DNA of 10,913 nt, taken from Spirochaetales bacterium (lineage in GTDB: Bacteria; Spirochaetota; Spirochaetia; SZUA-6; DRHE01). Positions 6,801 through 10,913 of the stretch are shown in pieces. Each line of letters opens with the position of its first letter. Positions within the stretch are counted from its first letter, which is position 1. The notes beneath the pieces are model-generated. The model worked only from the letters and a program-made list of their open reading frames with translations. It made no database searches and had not been told where the DNA came from. The position numbers were made by a program, and so were the translations under genes. The stretch spans positions 1-10,913 of the forward strand of contig JAFGFV010000005.1 in NCBI GenBank assembly GCA_016930895.1. Direction: 5' to 3'.

Positions 6801-7670
6801 GGCGTCGAGAAAGGAGAACTCGTCCTCGATCCGCTCCCCGATGGTCCGGATGCGGATGTAGTCGATGAAGATGGACCGCAGCGACAGGGCCGTGCTCAGG
6901 GCGTACAGGAAGAACGGCGTGTCCTGAGCGATGACGGTCAGGAGGGTCTTGCCGCCGGTCTCCTTGGCCTCGATCTGGACCGGGTACAGCACCGTCTCCG
7001 GCGGCAGGCTTCCGACGGCGAGGGCCTGGGCCACCTGCTCGTTGACCCGGCGCCGTGCCTCCTGCAGGGCCTCGGCGGCACCGGGGCCCCCGGGCGCCGC
7101 CCGTCTCCCCGCCGTCCCCCCCTCGAGCACCCGGGCCACCTCCTGGAGGTTGCGGCTCAGACGGTTCTCCCACACCTCCAGGGGCAGGCCGTCGGACAGG
7201 GTGCCGGAGAGATGGTCGATGATGCGCCGGCGCCGCAGCGCCGGTTCCCGCCCGGTGCCCTGCAGCGGGCGCCTGCCTCGCCGCCCTGCGCCCGCGGGGT
7301 CCTCGGGGGCCGCCGCCGCGTAGGTGAACACGTCACCGGAGAGGATATGGAAGCCCGCGGCCGACAGCAGCCCGGTCAGCAGGGAGAAGAAGCCGGGGTA
7401 GTCGAACCCCAGGACCGTGCACTCCAGCACCGGTCGGCCTTCAGAATCCGCAAGCCCGGCGCCTCCCGGGCCACGCGCCGTCGAGCTGCGGTACAGGATC
7501 CGCACGGGCTCCTCGGCCGACAGCCCGGCCAGGGCCTGGAGGTGACTGCAGACGGCATCCAGGTCGAAGAGCTCGAAGTAGCGCTCATCGAGGCGGGCGA
7601 CATGCTCCGCGGCCAGCTCCCGATCCGCCTCGGGACAGGCACGGCAGAGCTCTTCGAGGGTGGGCTTCAT
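3828..7670 (-). CDS. glnE: Glutamine synthetase adenylyltransferase/deadenylylase with N-terminal ACT-like region
   Basis: This 1280-residue protein should attach AMP to glutamine synthetase and remove it, setting nitrogen assimilation. Two GlnE nucleotidyltransferase domains are visible. The first (removase position) has F-G-L-G-K-L-G-G (492-499), a D-x-E pair at 507/509, H-G-Y-T and D-L-R-L-R-P-H-G (554-561). The second (transferase position) has F-G-K-L-G-G from about 1003, D-x-D at 1016/1018, D-L-R-L-R-P-F-G (1059-1066) and a later K-L-G-A-G-G-I-R-D-V-E-F segment. In the first domain the corresponding segment reads F-S-P-G-A-L-L-D-L-E-Y. E. coli GlnE has 946 residues; here about 330 extra N-terminal residues hold two ACT-like segments (about 81-118 and 228-295, the latter with A-Q-D-T-P-F-F and a G-E-x-x-x-D-x-F ending) separated by a basic Gly/Ala/Arg-rich linker. 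ACT domains in GlnD sense glutamine, so a similar role is inferred. Start: ATG 7670 is preferred; an in-frame GTG at 7727 adds 19 low-complexity residues. The ribosome site is weak. No promoter is visible in the 97 bases after rubredoxin, so readthrough is possible. Confidence 0.9.
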   Translation of the reverse strand: MKPTLEELCRACPEADRELAAEHVARLDERYFELFDLDAVCSHLQALAGLSAEEPVRILYRSSTARGPGGAGLADSEGRPVLECTVLGFDYPGFFSLLTGLLSAAGFHILSGDVFTYAAAAPEDPAGAGRRGRRPLQGTGREPALRRRRIIDHLSGTLSDGLPLEVWENRLSRNLQEVARVLEGGTAGRRAAPGGPGAAEALQEARRRVNEQVAQALAVGSLPPETVLYPVQIEAKETGGKTLLTVIAQDTPFFLYALSTALSLRSIFIDYIRIRTIGERIEDEFSFLDARGRALSDPAEVDQVKLSVLLTKQFTYFLGSAPDPYAALCRFEQLVESVLSVPTAGRWSELLSDPRVLQDLARLLGASDFLWEDFIRLQYETLLPILEPHVRGRRFTLPPGGLTGRLEEALARVSSYEEKVDALNDFKDREIFLMELDHILSSQARFGALSQGLTRLAEEVVKAAAGLAWQRLADRYGTPRTVAGLPALLGIFGLGKLGGGELGYASDIELLFVFSDHGYTDGKEKIRNSEFFELLVREATSAIRAKKEGIFQVDLRLRPHGASGPSACSLESFCNYYGPEGEAHPLERLALVRLRAIGGDLQLGARVERLRDEMVYAGSRIELPQLLEARRRQLDERTRRGELNAKFSPGALLDLEYTVMLLQLAHASEHPGLRTPFLRAAIDELGEAGVLAAGEVGALQQAYEFLRVLINSLRMLRGSAIDLFLPALDSPEYTHLARRMGYRGNGDLNPSQKLHLDFETHTAAVRAFVEQHFGRSSLPVAAVGSVADLVLSEEIPEELRHQILARAGFRETGRAYRNLRSLAGEAAGRGEFARLAVLATDLLRHQPDPDMALNNWERFQRSRGAEPSYRLLLSQPRRLEILLTIFAGSQYLSDVLIRYPEFFEWATQPEHLQRLRGLEEMTGFFASLSAETESHETWRVLMRRFKKRELLRIGIRDICLGAEMGGIMSELSTLAQALVEVSLRRILSDPAGPPAAGFCILAFGKLGGEELNYSSDIDLLAVSEGRSGEERGRGYRGTVERLRADLADHLEDGQAYRVDLRLRPFGKAGELVASRESLLRYYREHASLWELQALLKARPVAGDLELGRRFLQEARALLREPRDPAEVIESIEGMRRSARRAVARSLLSSSDIKLGAGGIRDVEFLVQGLQLIHAPRLQAALLSGNTLEALDALGQVGVLQREAVEGLRRDYLFLRRIEHYLQLFENRQTHSLPTDPAALEALARRLFGLEATAEQFLAQVADCLRRVEEAYRRSLLRQFG

Positions 7671-7769
7671 GGAAGGGGACCTACCGGGGAGGCTCCCTCG
7701 CGGGCGGGCAGCCCCGTGGAAGGGCACCCCCCGGCAGGTTCAGGGCGTCTCGCGGGGACTCCGGATGCC

Positions 7770-7931
7770 TCAGTCCTGAGGCTCGAAGTCCTCCTTGCCG
7801 GCGCCGCAGACCGGGCAGACCCAGTCATCGGGCAGCTTCTCGAAGGCAGTTCCGGCGGCGACTCCTCCGTCCGGATCGCCCTCGGCAGGATCGTAGACGT
7901 AGCCACAGACCGTACAGACATACTTCTTCAT
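7770..7931 (-). CDS. Rubredoxin
   Basis: This 53-residue cytosolic electron carrier has a single iron held by four cysteines: C-T-V-C-G at positions 6 and 9, and C-P-V-C-G at 39 and 42. The family segments [13 protein letters not shown] and L-P-D-D-W-V-C-P are intact and the length is standard. Rubredoxins pass electrons to oxygen- and peroxide-reducing enzymes such as rubrerythrin, superoxide reductase or flavodiiron proteins in anaerobes. Here it sits between ferritin and glnE. An AGGGGG ribosome site (7945-7940) lies 8 bases from the ATG, and a promoter is visible upstream, so it is separately controlled from ferritin. It may be transcribed together with glnE, since no clear terminator lies between them. 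Confidence 0.96.
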   Translation of the reverse strand: MKKYVCTVCGYVYDPAEGDPDGGVAAGTAFEKLPDDWVCPVCGAGKEDFEPQD

Positions 7932-7981
7932 CGCTTCGACCCCCTGGCACAGAGAATTACTGAGGATTGCACGCAGCCCGG

Positions 7982-8010
7982 ATCATAGCATACCGGGGAG
8001 GAGTTTGCAA
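7982..8010 (-). promoter_or_regulatory. Promoter of the rubredoxin gene
   Basis: TTGCAA (8010-8005, 4 of 6) and TATGAT (7987-7982, 5 of 6) are separated by 17 bases on the minus strand. Predicted transcription start is near 7975, giving a leader of about 44 bases with a Shine-Dalgarno sequence, in contrast with the short-leader genes to the left. Confidence 0.55.
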
Positions 8011-8034
8011 AGGAAGCGCCGGCGCGCGGACCGC

Positions 8035-8523
8035 CTACTCGCGCTCGCCCAGACTGCGGTCGAGCATCATGAGGCCGTTGCTGGAGTCCTTGATCCTCTT
8101 GAGCCGCTCCACGATCTCGCTGGAGTTCGCCTCTTCCTCCACCTGCTCGCTGACGAACCAGTGGAGCATGACCTCGCTGGCGTAGTCGTTCTCGCTCCGG
8201 GACAGGGCCACCAGATTGTGGATCATGGCGGTGACCTTCTGCTCGTGCGCGTAGACCTCCTCGAACATGGCCAGCGGAGACTTCCACTCGGTCGGGGGTC
8301 CGTCGATCGCCTTGAGGAGCACCCTGCCGCTCCGGTCCACCAGGTGCTCGTACAGCTTCTCGGCGTGCTCGGACTCCTCGTCCGCCTGCTTCTCGAGCCA
8401 GTTGGCGAAGCCCTTCAGGTTCCAGTCCTCCGCCTGGGCCGCCATCGACAGATACAGGTAGGAGGAGTACATCTCCTTGTTGATCTGCTCGTTGATGGCG
8501 TCCTGCATTTTCTTGCTGATCAT
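8035..8523 (-). CDS. ftnA: Bacterial non-haem ferritin
   Basis: This 162-residue subunit should form a hollow 24-mer that oxidises ferrous iron and stores it as mineral, limiting iron-driven oxidative damage. All di-iron ferroxidase residues are at the positions used in E. coli FtnA: E17, E50, H53, E94, Q127 and E130, with E49, E126 and E129 available for the third iron site. Length matches the family (about 165). There is no haem-binding methionine argument for bacterioferritin, so ferritin is favoured. Start: ATG 8523 has an AAAGGA ribosome site (8536-8531) 7 bases upstream; 20 extra in-frame codons upstream run through the leader and end beside the -10 box, so they are rejected. The gene has its own promoter, immediately downstream of a terminator. 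Nearby catalase and rubredoxin fit a role in iron and oxygen stress handling. Confidence 0.96.
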   Translation of the reverse strand: MISKKMQDAINEQINKEMYSSYLYLSMAAQAEDWNLKGFANWLEKQADEESEHAEKLYEHLVDRSGRVLLKAIDGPPTEWKSPLAMFEEVYAHEQKVTAMIHNLVALSRSENDYASEVMLHWFVSEQVEEEANSSEIVERLKRIKDSSNGLMMLDRSLGERE

Positions 8524-8552
8524 TTTCGGTTCCTTTCGCGCTTTGGCGTATG

Positions 8553-8572
8553 GGGCGATGCGCCCGCAGGGC
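8553..8572 (-). other. Short hairpin at the 5' end of the ferritin leader
   Basis: The minus strand has GGGCG-CAT-CGCCC (8565-8553), which would lie within the first bases of the ferritin mRNA if transcription starts near 8568. An overlapping GCCC-TGC-GGGC (8572-8562) shares the GGGC arm and is an alternative pairing in the DNA. The stem could stabilise the mRNA end; no function is shown. Confidence 0.3.
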
Positions 8573-8574
8573 CT

Positions 8575-8603
8575 AAAATACACACGCCCCTGGGGGCCGT
8601 CAA
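8575..8603 (-). promoter_or_regulatory. Promoter of the ferritin gene with palindromic spacer
   Basis: TTGACG (8603-8598, 5 of 6) and TATTTT (8580-8575, 4 of 6) are spaced 17 bases apart on the minus strand. The spacer starts with GCCCC-CA-GGGGC (8597-8586), an inverted repeat directly after the -35 box, a position where a repressor could block RNA polymerase. The sequence is not a Fur- or PerR-like box. Confidence 0.55.
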
Positions 8604-8606
8604 CCG

Positions 8607-8631
8607 AAAACCCCGGGGCCCAGCGCCGGGG
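8607..8631 (-). terminator. Intrinsic terminator after the tetR-linked operon
   Basis: On the minus strand CCCCGG (8631-8626) pairs with CCGGGG (8616-8611) across a 9-base loop, followed at once by TTTT (8610-8607). It lies 12 bases after the stop codon of the 171-residue protein and ends just before the ferritin -35 box. The T-tract is short, so efficiency is uncertain. Confidence 0.5.
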
Positions 8632-8643
8632 CGGTGGCGGTCG

Positions 8644-9159
8644 CTACTGGGCCTCCCGGCCCTCCGGGCGGCTGTCCCTGTCACTCTCGCCGTCGATCTC
8701 GCCGCCCTCGATGCGGCCCCTGCGCCTGAGCATGAAGGCCTGCTGCACGATCCGGATCAGCTGCACCGCCGCCTGGAACATGGTGCGCAGGTTCTCGTTG
8801 ATCCGCTCCTCCTCGTCGTCGTCGATGAAGTCGTCCTCCATGAGGGCGTCGGTGATCGACAGGTTGAGGCGCGCCACCTCGTCGACGAGCACGGACATCT
8901 GCCGCGAGAGGGACTTGTACGAGTAGGTGGTCTTGGTGTCGGTGATGTGGGTCAGGGTCTCGATCTGGGCCACGATGTTCTTGAGCACGTGGACCATGCG
9001 CGGGTTCGGGTTCCGCTCGACCTCCAGCTTCCAGTTCTCCAGGCGGGTCAGGGTGAGGCTCAACAGGCGCTTGAGCTCCACGTTCGTGGGGATCCCCTGC
9101 GGAGCCAGATCCACCGCGGGGCTCGCGGTGGGCTTTCTGCGTTTGCCGGTTGCGGACAT
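8644..9159 (-). CDS. Unrecognised 171-residue acidic helical protein, TetR-linked
   Basis: I do not recognise this family. Visible parts are a basic N-terminus (K6, R7, R8, K9), a helix-rich region at about 26-72 with V-E-L-K-R-L-L-S-L-T-L and regularly spaced leucines, a second helical region at about 81-107, a strongly acidic patch D109-E118, a third helix at about 120-147 ending in a basic R-R-R-G-R, and a charged, probably disordered tail rich in Glu, Asp, Arg and Gly. There are no cysteines, no signal peptide and no membrane segment, so it is likely cytosolic. Start: ATG 9159 has a strong AAGGAG ribosome site (9173-9168) 8 bases upstream; the longer in-frame ORF overlaps tetR and is rejected. 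It begins 29 bases after the tetR stop codon and is followed by a hairpin terminator, so tetR and this gene form a two-gene operon. A role under TetR control is inferred. Confidence 0.8.
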   Translation of the reverse strand: MSATGKRRKPTASPAVDLAPQGIPTNVELKRLLSLTLTRLENWKLEVERNPNPRMVHVLKNIVAQIETLTHITDTKTTYSYKSLSRQMSVLVDEVARLNLSITDALMEDDFIDDDEEERINENLRTMFQAAVQLIRIVQQAFMLRRRGRIEGGEIDGESDRDSRPEGREAQ

Positions 9160-9188
9160 CGCGGTCTCTCCTTCCCGTTCCAGTACCG

Positions 9189-9794
9189 CTACACGTACAT
9201 GCGGAACAGCTGGTCGATCAGGGGCGGGATCTCCTCCCGCCGCGGCTTCTCCCAGCGCCACACCGAACAGACCCCGAAGATCGCGCCGCGCAGGGTCTGG
9301 AGGATCATGGGAGCGCTGAATTCGCTCCTGAGCTCCCCGCCCTTGCGGGCCTGCTCGATCTCCTCGAGCATCAGGTCGTTGGCCAGGCGGTAACTGTCCA
9401 TGTAGTTGTTGATGGCGGTGGAGTCCTCCCGGGATTCGGAGTCGATGAACAGCGGGAAGACCCGGGTCAGGATGATCAGCAGGATCTCGAGGTTGTCATG
9501 GTAGAACTCCAGGATGACCCGCGCCAGCTCCTTGAGCACGTCCACGTGAGACTTGTTCTCCTTGCGGATCTCGTAGATCTGCACCGAGAAATCATAGTAC
9601 TCCTGGTCCAGGATGGCGTTGAGGATGTCCGGGATGCCCTTGAAGTAGTAGTACAGTGAGCTCTTGTCCATGTCCAGGGCCTGGGCAATGTCGCCCATGG
9701 TCGCGTTCTTGCCCTTCTTGATGAGCACGGACTCGGCCGTCGCAAGAATCGTCGCCTTCTTCTGCTCCAGCCTCTTCTGCTTGGATTGCGCCAT
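9189..9794 (-). CDS. TetR/AcrR-family transcriptional regulator
   Basis: This 201-residue protein is a dimeric DNA-binding repressor type. The N-terminal domain has the A-T-I-L-A-T-A-E-S segment (14-22) and a helix-turn-helix at about 31-51 (A-T-M-G-D-I-A-Q-A-L, then K-S-S-L-Y-Y-Y-F), both typical of TetR. The C-terminal part is an all-helical, ligand-binding-type domain with conserved hydrophobic runs such as L-E-I-L-L-I-I-L. The ligand is unknown. Start: ATG 9794 has a GAGGAG ribosome site (9810-9805) 10 bases upstream. A perfect inverted repeat 31 bases upstream of the ATG is a likely self-operator. The downstream gene is the unrecognised 171-residue protein, with no efflux pump or fatty-acid gene nearby to hint at the ligand. 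Catalase lies upstream in the same direction, separated by a hairpin block. Confidence 0.92.
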   Translation of the reverse strand: MAQSKQKRLEQKKATILATAESVLIKKGKNATMGDIAQALDMDKSSLYYYFKGIPDILNAILDQEYYDFSVQIYEIRKENKSHVDVLKELARVILEFYHDNLEILLIILTRVFPLFIDSESREDSTAINNYMDSYRLANDLMLEEIEQARKGGELRSEFSAPMILQTLRGAIFGVCSVWRWEKPRREEIPPLIDQLFRMYV

Positions 9795-9824
9795 GTCTTG
9801 CCTGCTCCTCGGCAGCGGGTTAGT

Positions 9825-9844
9825 TCAATTGTAATTTCAATTGA
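9825..9844. promoter_or_regulatory. Perfect inverted repeat, probable TetR operator
   Basis: TCAATTG-6-CAATTGA is a perfect 7-bp inverted repeat with an AT-only 6-base spacer. Each arm contains CAATTG, itself a palindrome. Its position between tetR and the hairpin block, overlapping candidate -10 and start-site positions, fits negative autoregulation by the TetR protein. It is the most AT-rich stretch of this region. Confidence 0.65.
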
Positions 9845-9845
9845 G

Positions 9846-9873
9846 ATTTTAATCTACCGCAGATTCAGAGCAA
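9846..9873 (-). promoter_or_regulatory. Candidate promoter of the tetR operon
   Basis: On the minus strand TAAAAT (9851-9846, 5 of 6) is preceded at 16 bases by a weak TTGCTC (9873-9868). Transcription would start near 9839, inside the inverted repeat. A second -10-like hexamer, TACAAT (9833-9828), lies within the operator but lacks a good -35 partner. Which is used cannot be decided. Confidence 0.35.
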
Positions 9874-9940
9874 CCGGCAGAAGCGGCCGGTTGCGGCGCC
9901 GGGGCAGACGCCGCAACCGACCTGAGCGCCCCCTTGCGGC
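9870..9940. repeat. Four alternating inverted-repeat arms after catalase
   Basis: Plus-strand arms are GCAACCGGC (9870-9878), GCCGGTTGCGGCG (9886-9898), CGCCGCAACCG (9909-9919) and TTGCGGC (9934-9940). The second arm can pair with the first (9 bp, 7-base loop) or the third (11 bp, 10-base loop); the third can instead pair with the fourth (7 bp). The hairpins exclude each other. In the catalase transcript they follow the stop codon and could act as a terminator or mRNA 3' end, though no T-tract follows. Confidence 0.65.
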
Positions 9941-9956
9941 TGGAACGCGGCCGCCC

Positions 9957-10913
9957 CTACTTCTCGACCTCGCTGAGGGGGATGCCCAGGGCCTTGGCCA
10001 CCCCTTCCCCGTAGGCCGGGTCGCACTTGAAGCAGTTGCCGATGTGTCGGAGCTTGATCTCTCTGGGCGCATCGCCCATGGCGCGCGCCGTATTCTCGAA
10101 GAGCACCTGCTGCTGCGCCGGGCTCATCTTGTGGAACAGGGCCCGGGGCTGGGAGAAGTAGTCATCGTCGTCCTCCCGGAAGTCCCAGTGGTCCGCGGCG
10201 CCTTCCAGGGCCAGGGGAGGCTCGCGGTGCTCGGGCTGCTCCTGCCACTCCCCGTAGCTGTTGGGCTCGTAGCCCAGGGTGCTGCCGTAGTTGCCATCCA
10301 CGCGCATCTGCCCGTCGCGGTGGTAGCCGGTGACCGGGCAGCGGGGGCGGTTGACCGGGATCAGGTGGTGGTTGACCCCCAGGCGGTAGCGCTGCGCATC
10401 CCCGTAGGAGAACAGCCGGCCCTGCAGCATCCGGTCCGGCGAGAAGCCAATGCCGGGCACGATCTGAGCCGGGTTGAAGGCCGCCTGCTCCACGTCGGCG
10501 AAGTAGTTCTCGGGGTTCCTGTTCAGCTCCAGCACCCCCACGTCCATCAGGGGGTACTCCCCGTGCGGCCAGACCTTGGTCAGGTCGAAGGGATTGAAGG
10601 GGAACTTGGCCGCGTCCTTCTCGGGCACCACCTGGATCTTCATGTTCCAGCGGGGAAAATCCCCCTTCTCGATCGACTCGTACAGGTCCCGCTGGTGGCT
10701 CTCCCGGTCCCTGCCGATGATGGCCTCGGCCTCCTGGTCGGTGAGGTTCTTGATGCCCGCTTGCGTCTTGAAGTGGAACTTGACCCAGAAGCGCTCGTTC
10801 TTGGCGTTGATCAGGCTGAAGGTGTGGCTGCCGTAGCCGTTCATGTGCCGGTAGGAGTAAGGGATCCCCCGGTCGCTCATGGTGATGGTCACCTGGTGGA
10901 AGGCCTCGGGCAG
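9957..10913 (-). CDS. katA: Monofunctional haem catalase, C-terminal part (cut by window edge)
   Basis: The reading frame enters at the right edge with [10 protein letters not shown] and ends at a TAG codon, giving 318 visible residues of an enzyme that normally has about 480-500. It disproportionates hydrogen peroxide to water and oxygen. The proximal haem-ligand region is present ([14 protein letters not shown]; tyrosine codon 10406-10404), along with segments typical of small-subunit (clade 3) catalases: [15 protein letters not shown] and [10 protein letters not shown]. The distal histidine and asparagine lie in the missing N-terminal part. No C-terminal flavodoxin-like extension is present, so it is not a large-subunit catalase. 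Its promoter and any peroxide-sensor box are outside the window. It lies upstream of tetR, in the same direction, with a hairpin block between them. Confidence 0.96.
   Translation of the reverse strand: MPEAFHQVTITMSDRGIPYSYRHMNGYGSHTFSLINAKNERFWVKFHFKTQAGIKNLTDQEAEAIIGRDRESHQRDLYESIEKGDFPRWNMKIQVVPEKDAAKFPFNPFDLTKVWPHGEYPLMDVGVLELNRNPENYFADVEQAAFNPAQIVPGIGFSPDRMLQGRLFSYGDAQRYRLGVNHHLIPVNRPRCPVTGYHRDGQMRVDGNYGSTLGYEPNSYGEWQEQPEHREPPLALEGAADHWDFREDDDDYFSQPRALFHKMSPAQQQVLFENTARAMGDAPREIKLRHIGNCFKCDPAYGEGVAKALGIPLSEVEK

Noticed and set aside
7671..7727. GlnE start at GTG 7727
   Set aside because: The added 19 residues are Arg-, Gly- and Pro-rich with no family resemblance; ATG 7670 begins the recognisable N-terminal region. 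Neither has a strong ribosome site, so some doubt remains.
7671..7769. Promoter or terminator between rubredoxin and glnE
   Set aside because: Only weak GC-rich hairpins and no hexamer pair with suitable spacing could be found in this gap.
3981..7988. A 1335-codon open frame on the plus strand, longer than glnE
   Set aside because: It lies antisense to glnE and rubredoxin, is rich in Gln, Leu, Gly, Arg and Glu without recognisable domains, and is explained by strong G/C preference at third codon positions of the real genes.
8012..8034. Terminator after ferritin
   Set aside because: GCGCCGGCGC followed by TTCCTTT on the minus strand is a self-complementary element but too small and with a broken T-tract, so it is not called.
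8005..9393. A 462-codon open frame on the plus strand
   Set aside because: It runs antisense across ferritin, the 171-residue protein and part of tetR, all of which are well supported, and its product is low-complexity.

Overview
The window is GC-rich (by eye, roughly two thirds G+C) bacterial chromosome, with dense coding and long spurious ORFs on the antisense strands. No rRNA or tRNA gene, CRISPR array or prophage is visible. The gene set suggests a Gram-negative-type bacterium with anaerobic or microaerophilic ancestry: a lipobox lipoprotein of the solute-binding type, rubredoxin, FtnA-type ferritin, catalase, and a GlnE with an unusual N-terminal regulatory region. The aminotransferase and the solute-binding lipoprotein remind me of spirochaete proteins, but a deltaproteobacterium is not excluded. 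The taxonomic call is low confidence.

Left part (1-3.8 kb). The first bases carry the N-terminus of what looks like an IS1595-family transposase, read leftwards from an unusually AT-rich end. Next is a leftward lipoprotein gene resembling an ABC-transporter solute-binding protein, without permease or ATPase genes beside it. Divergent from it is a radical SAM gene of the YhcC/TIGR01212 family. That gene converges, with only 3 bp between stop codons, on a PLP-dependent class I/II aminotransferase.

Middle (3.8-7.7 kb). One 1280-residue glutamine synthetase adenylyltransferase/deadenylylase (GlnE) has both nucleotidyltransferase domains, preceded by about 330 extra residues that contain two ACT-like segments. 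This arrangement suggests direct amino-acid sensing.

Right part (7.7-10.9 kb). This is a leftward redox and iron block: a 53-residue rubredoxin, a ferritin with all ferroxidase ligands, an unrecognised 171-residue helical acidic protein co-transcribed with a TetR regulator, and the C-terminal two thirds of a monofunctional haem catalase running off the right edge. The TetR gene is preceded by a perfect 7-6-7 inverted repeat (likely its own operator) and by a block of four alternating inverted-repeat arms that can form competing hairpins.

The most striking regulatory pattern concerns start sites. The lipoprotein, radical SAM, aminotransferase and transposase genes lack a Shine-Dalgarno sequence and have sigma-70-like promoters whose -10 box ends only 7-13 bases before the start codon, which predicts leaderless or nearly leaderless mRNAs. 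Rubredoxin, ferritin, TetR and the 171-residue protein have clear Shine-Dalgarno sequences; promoters with ordinary leaders are visible for rubredoxin and ferritin.
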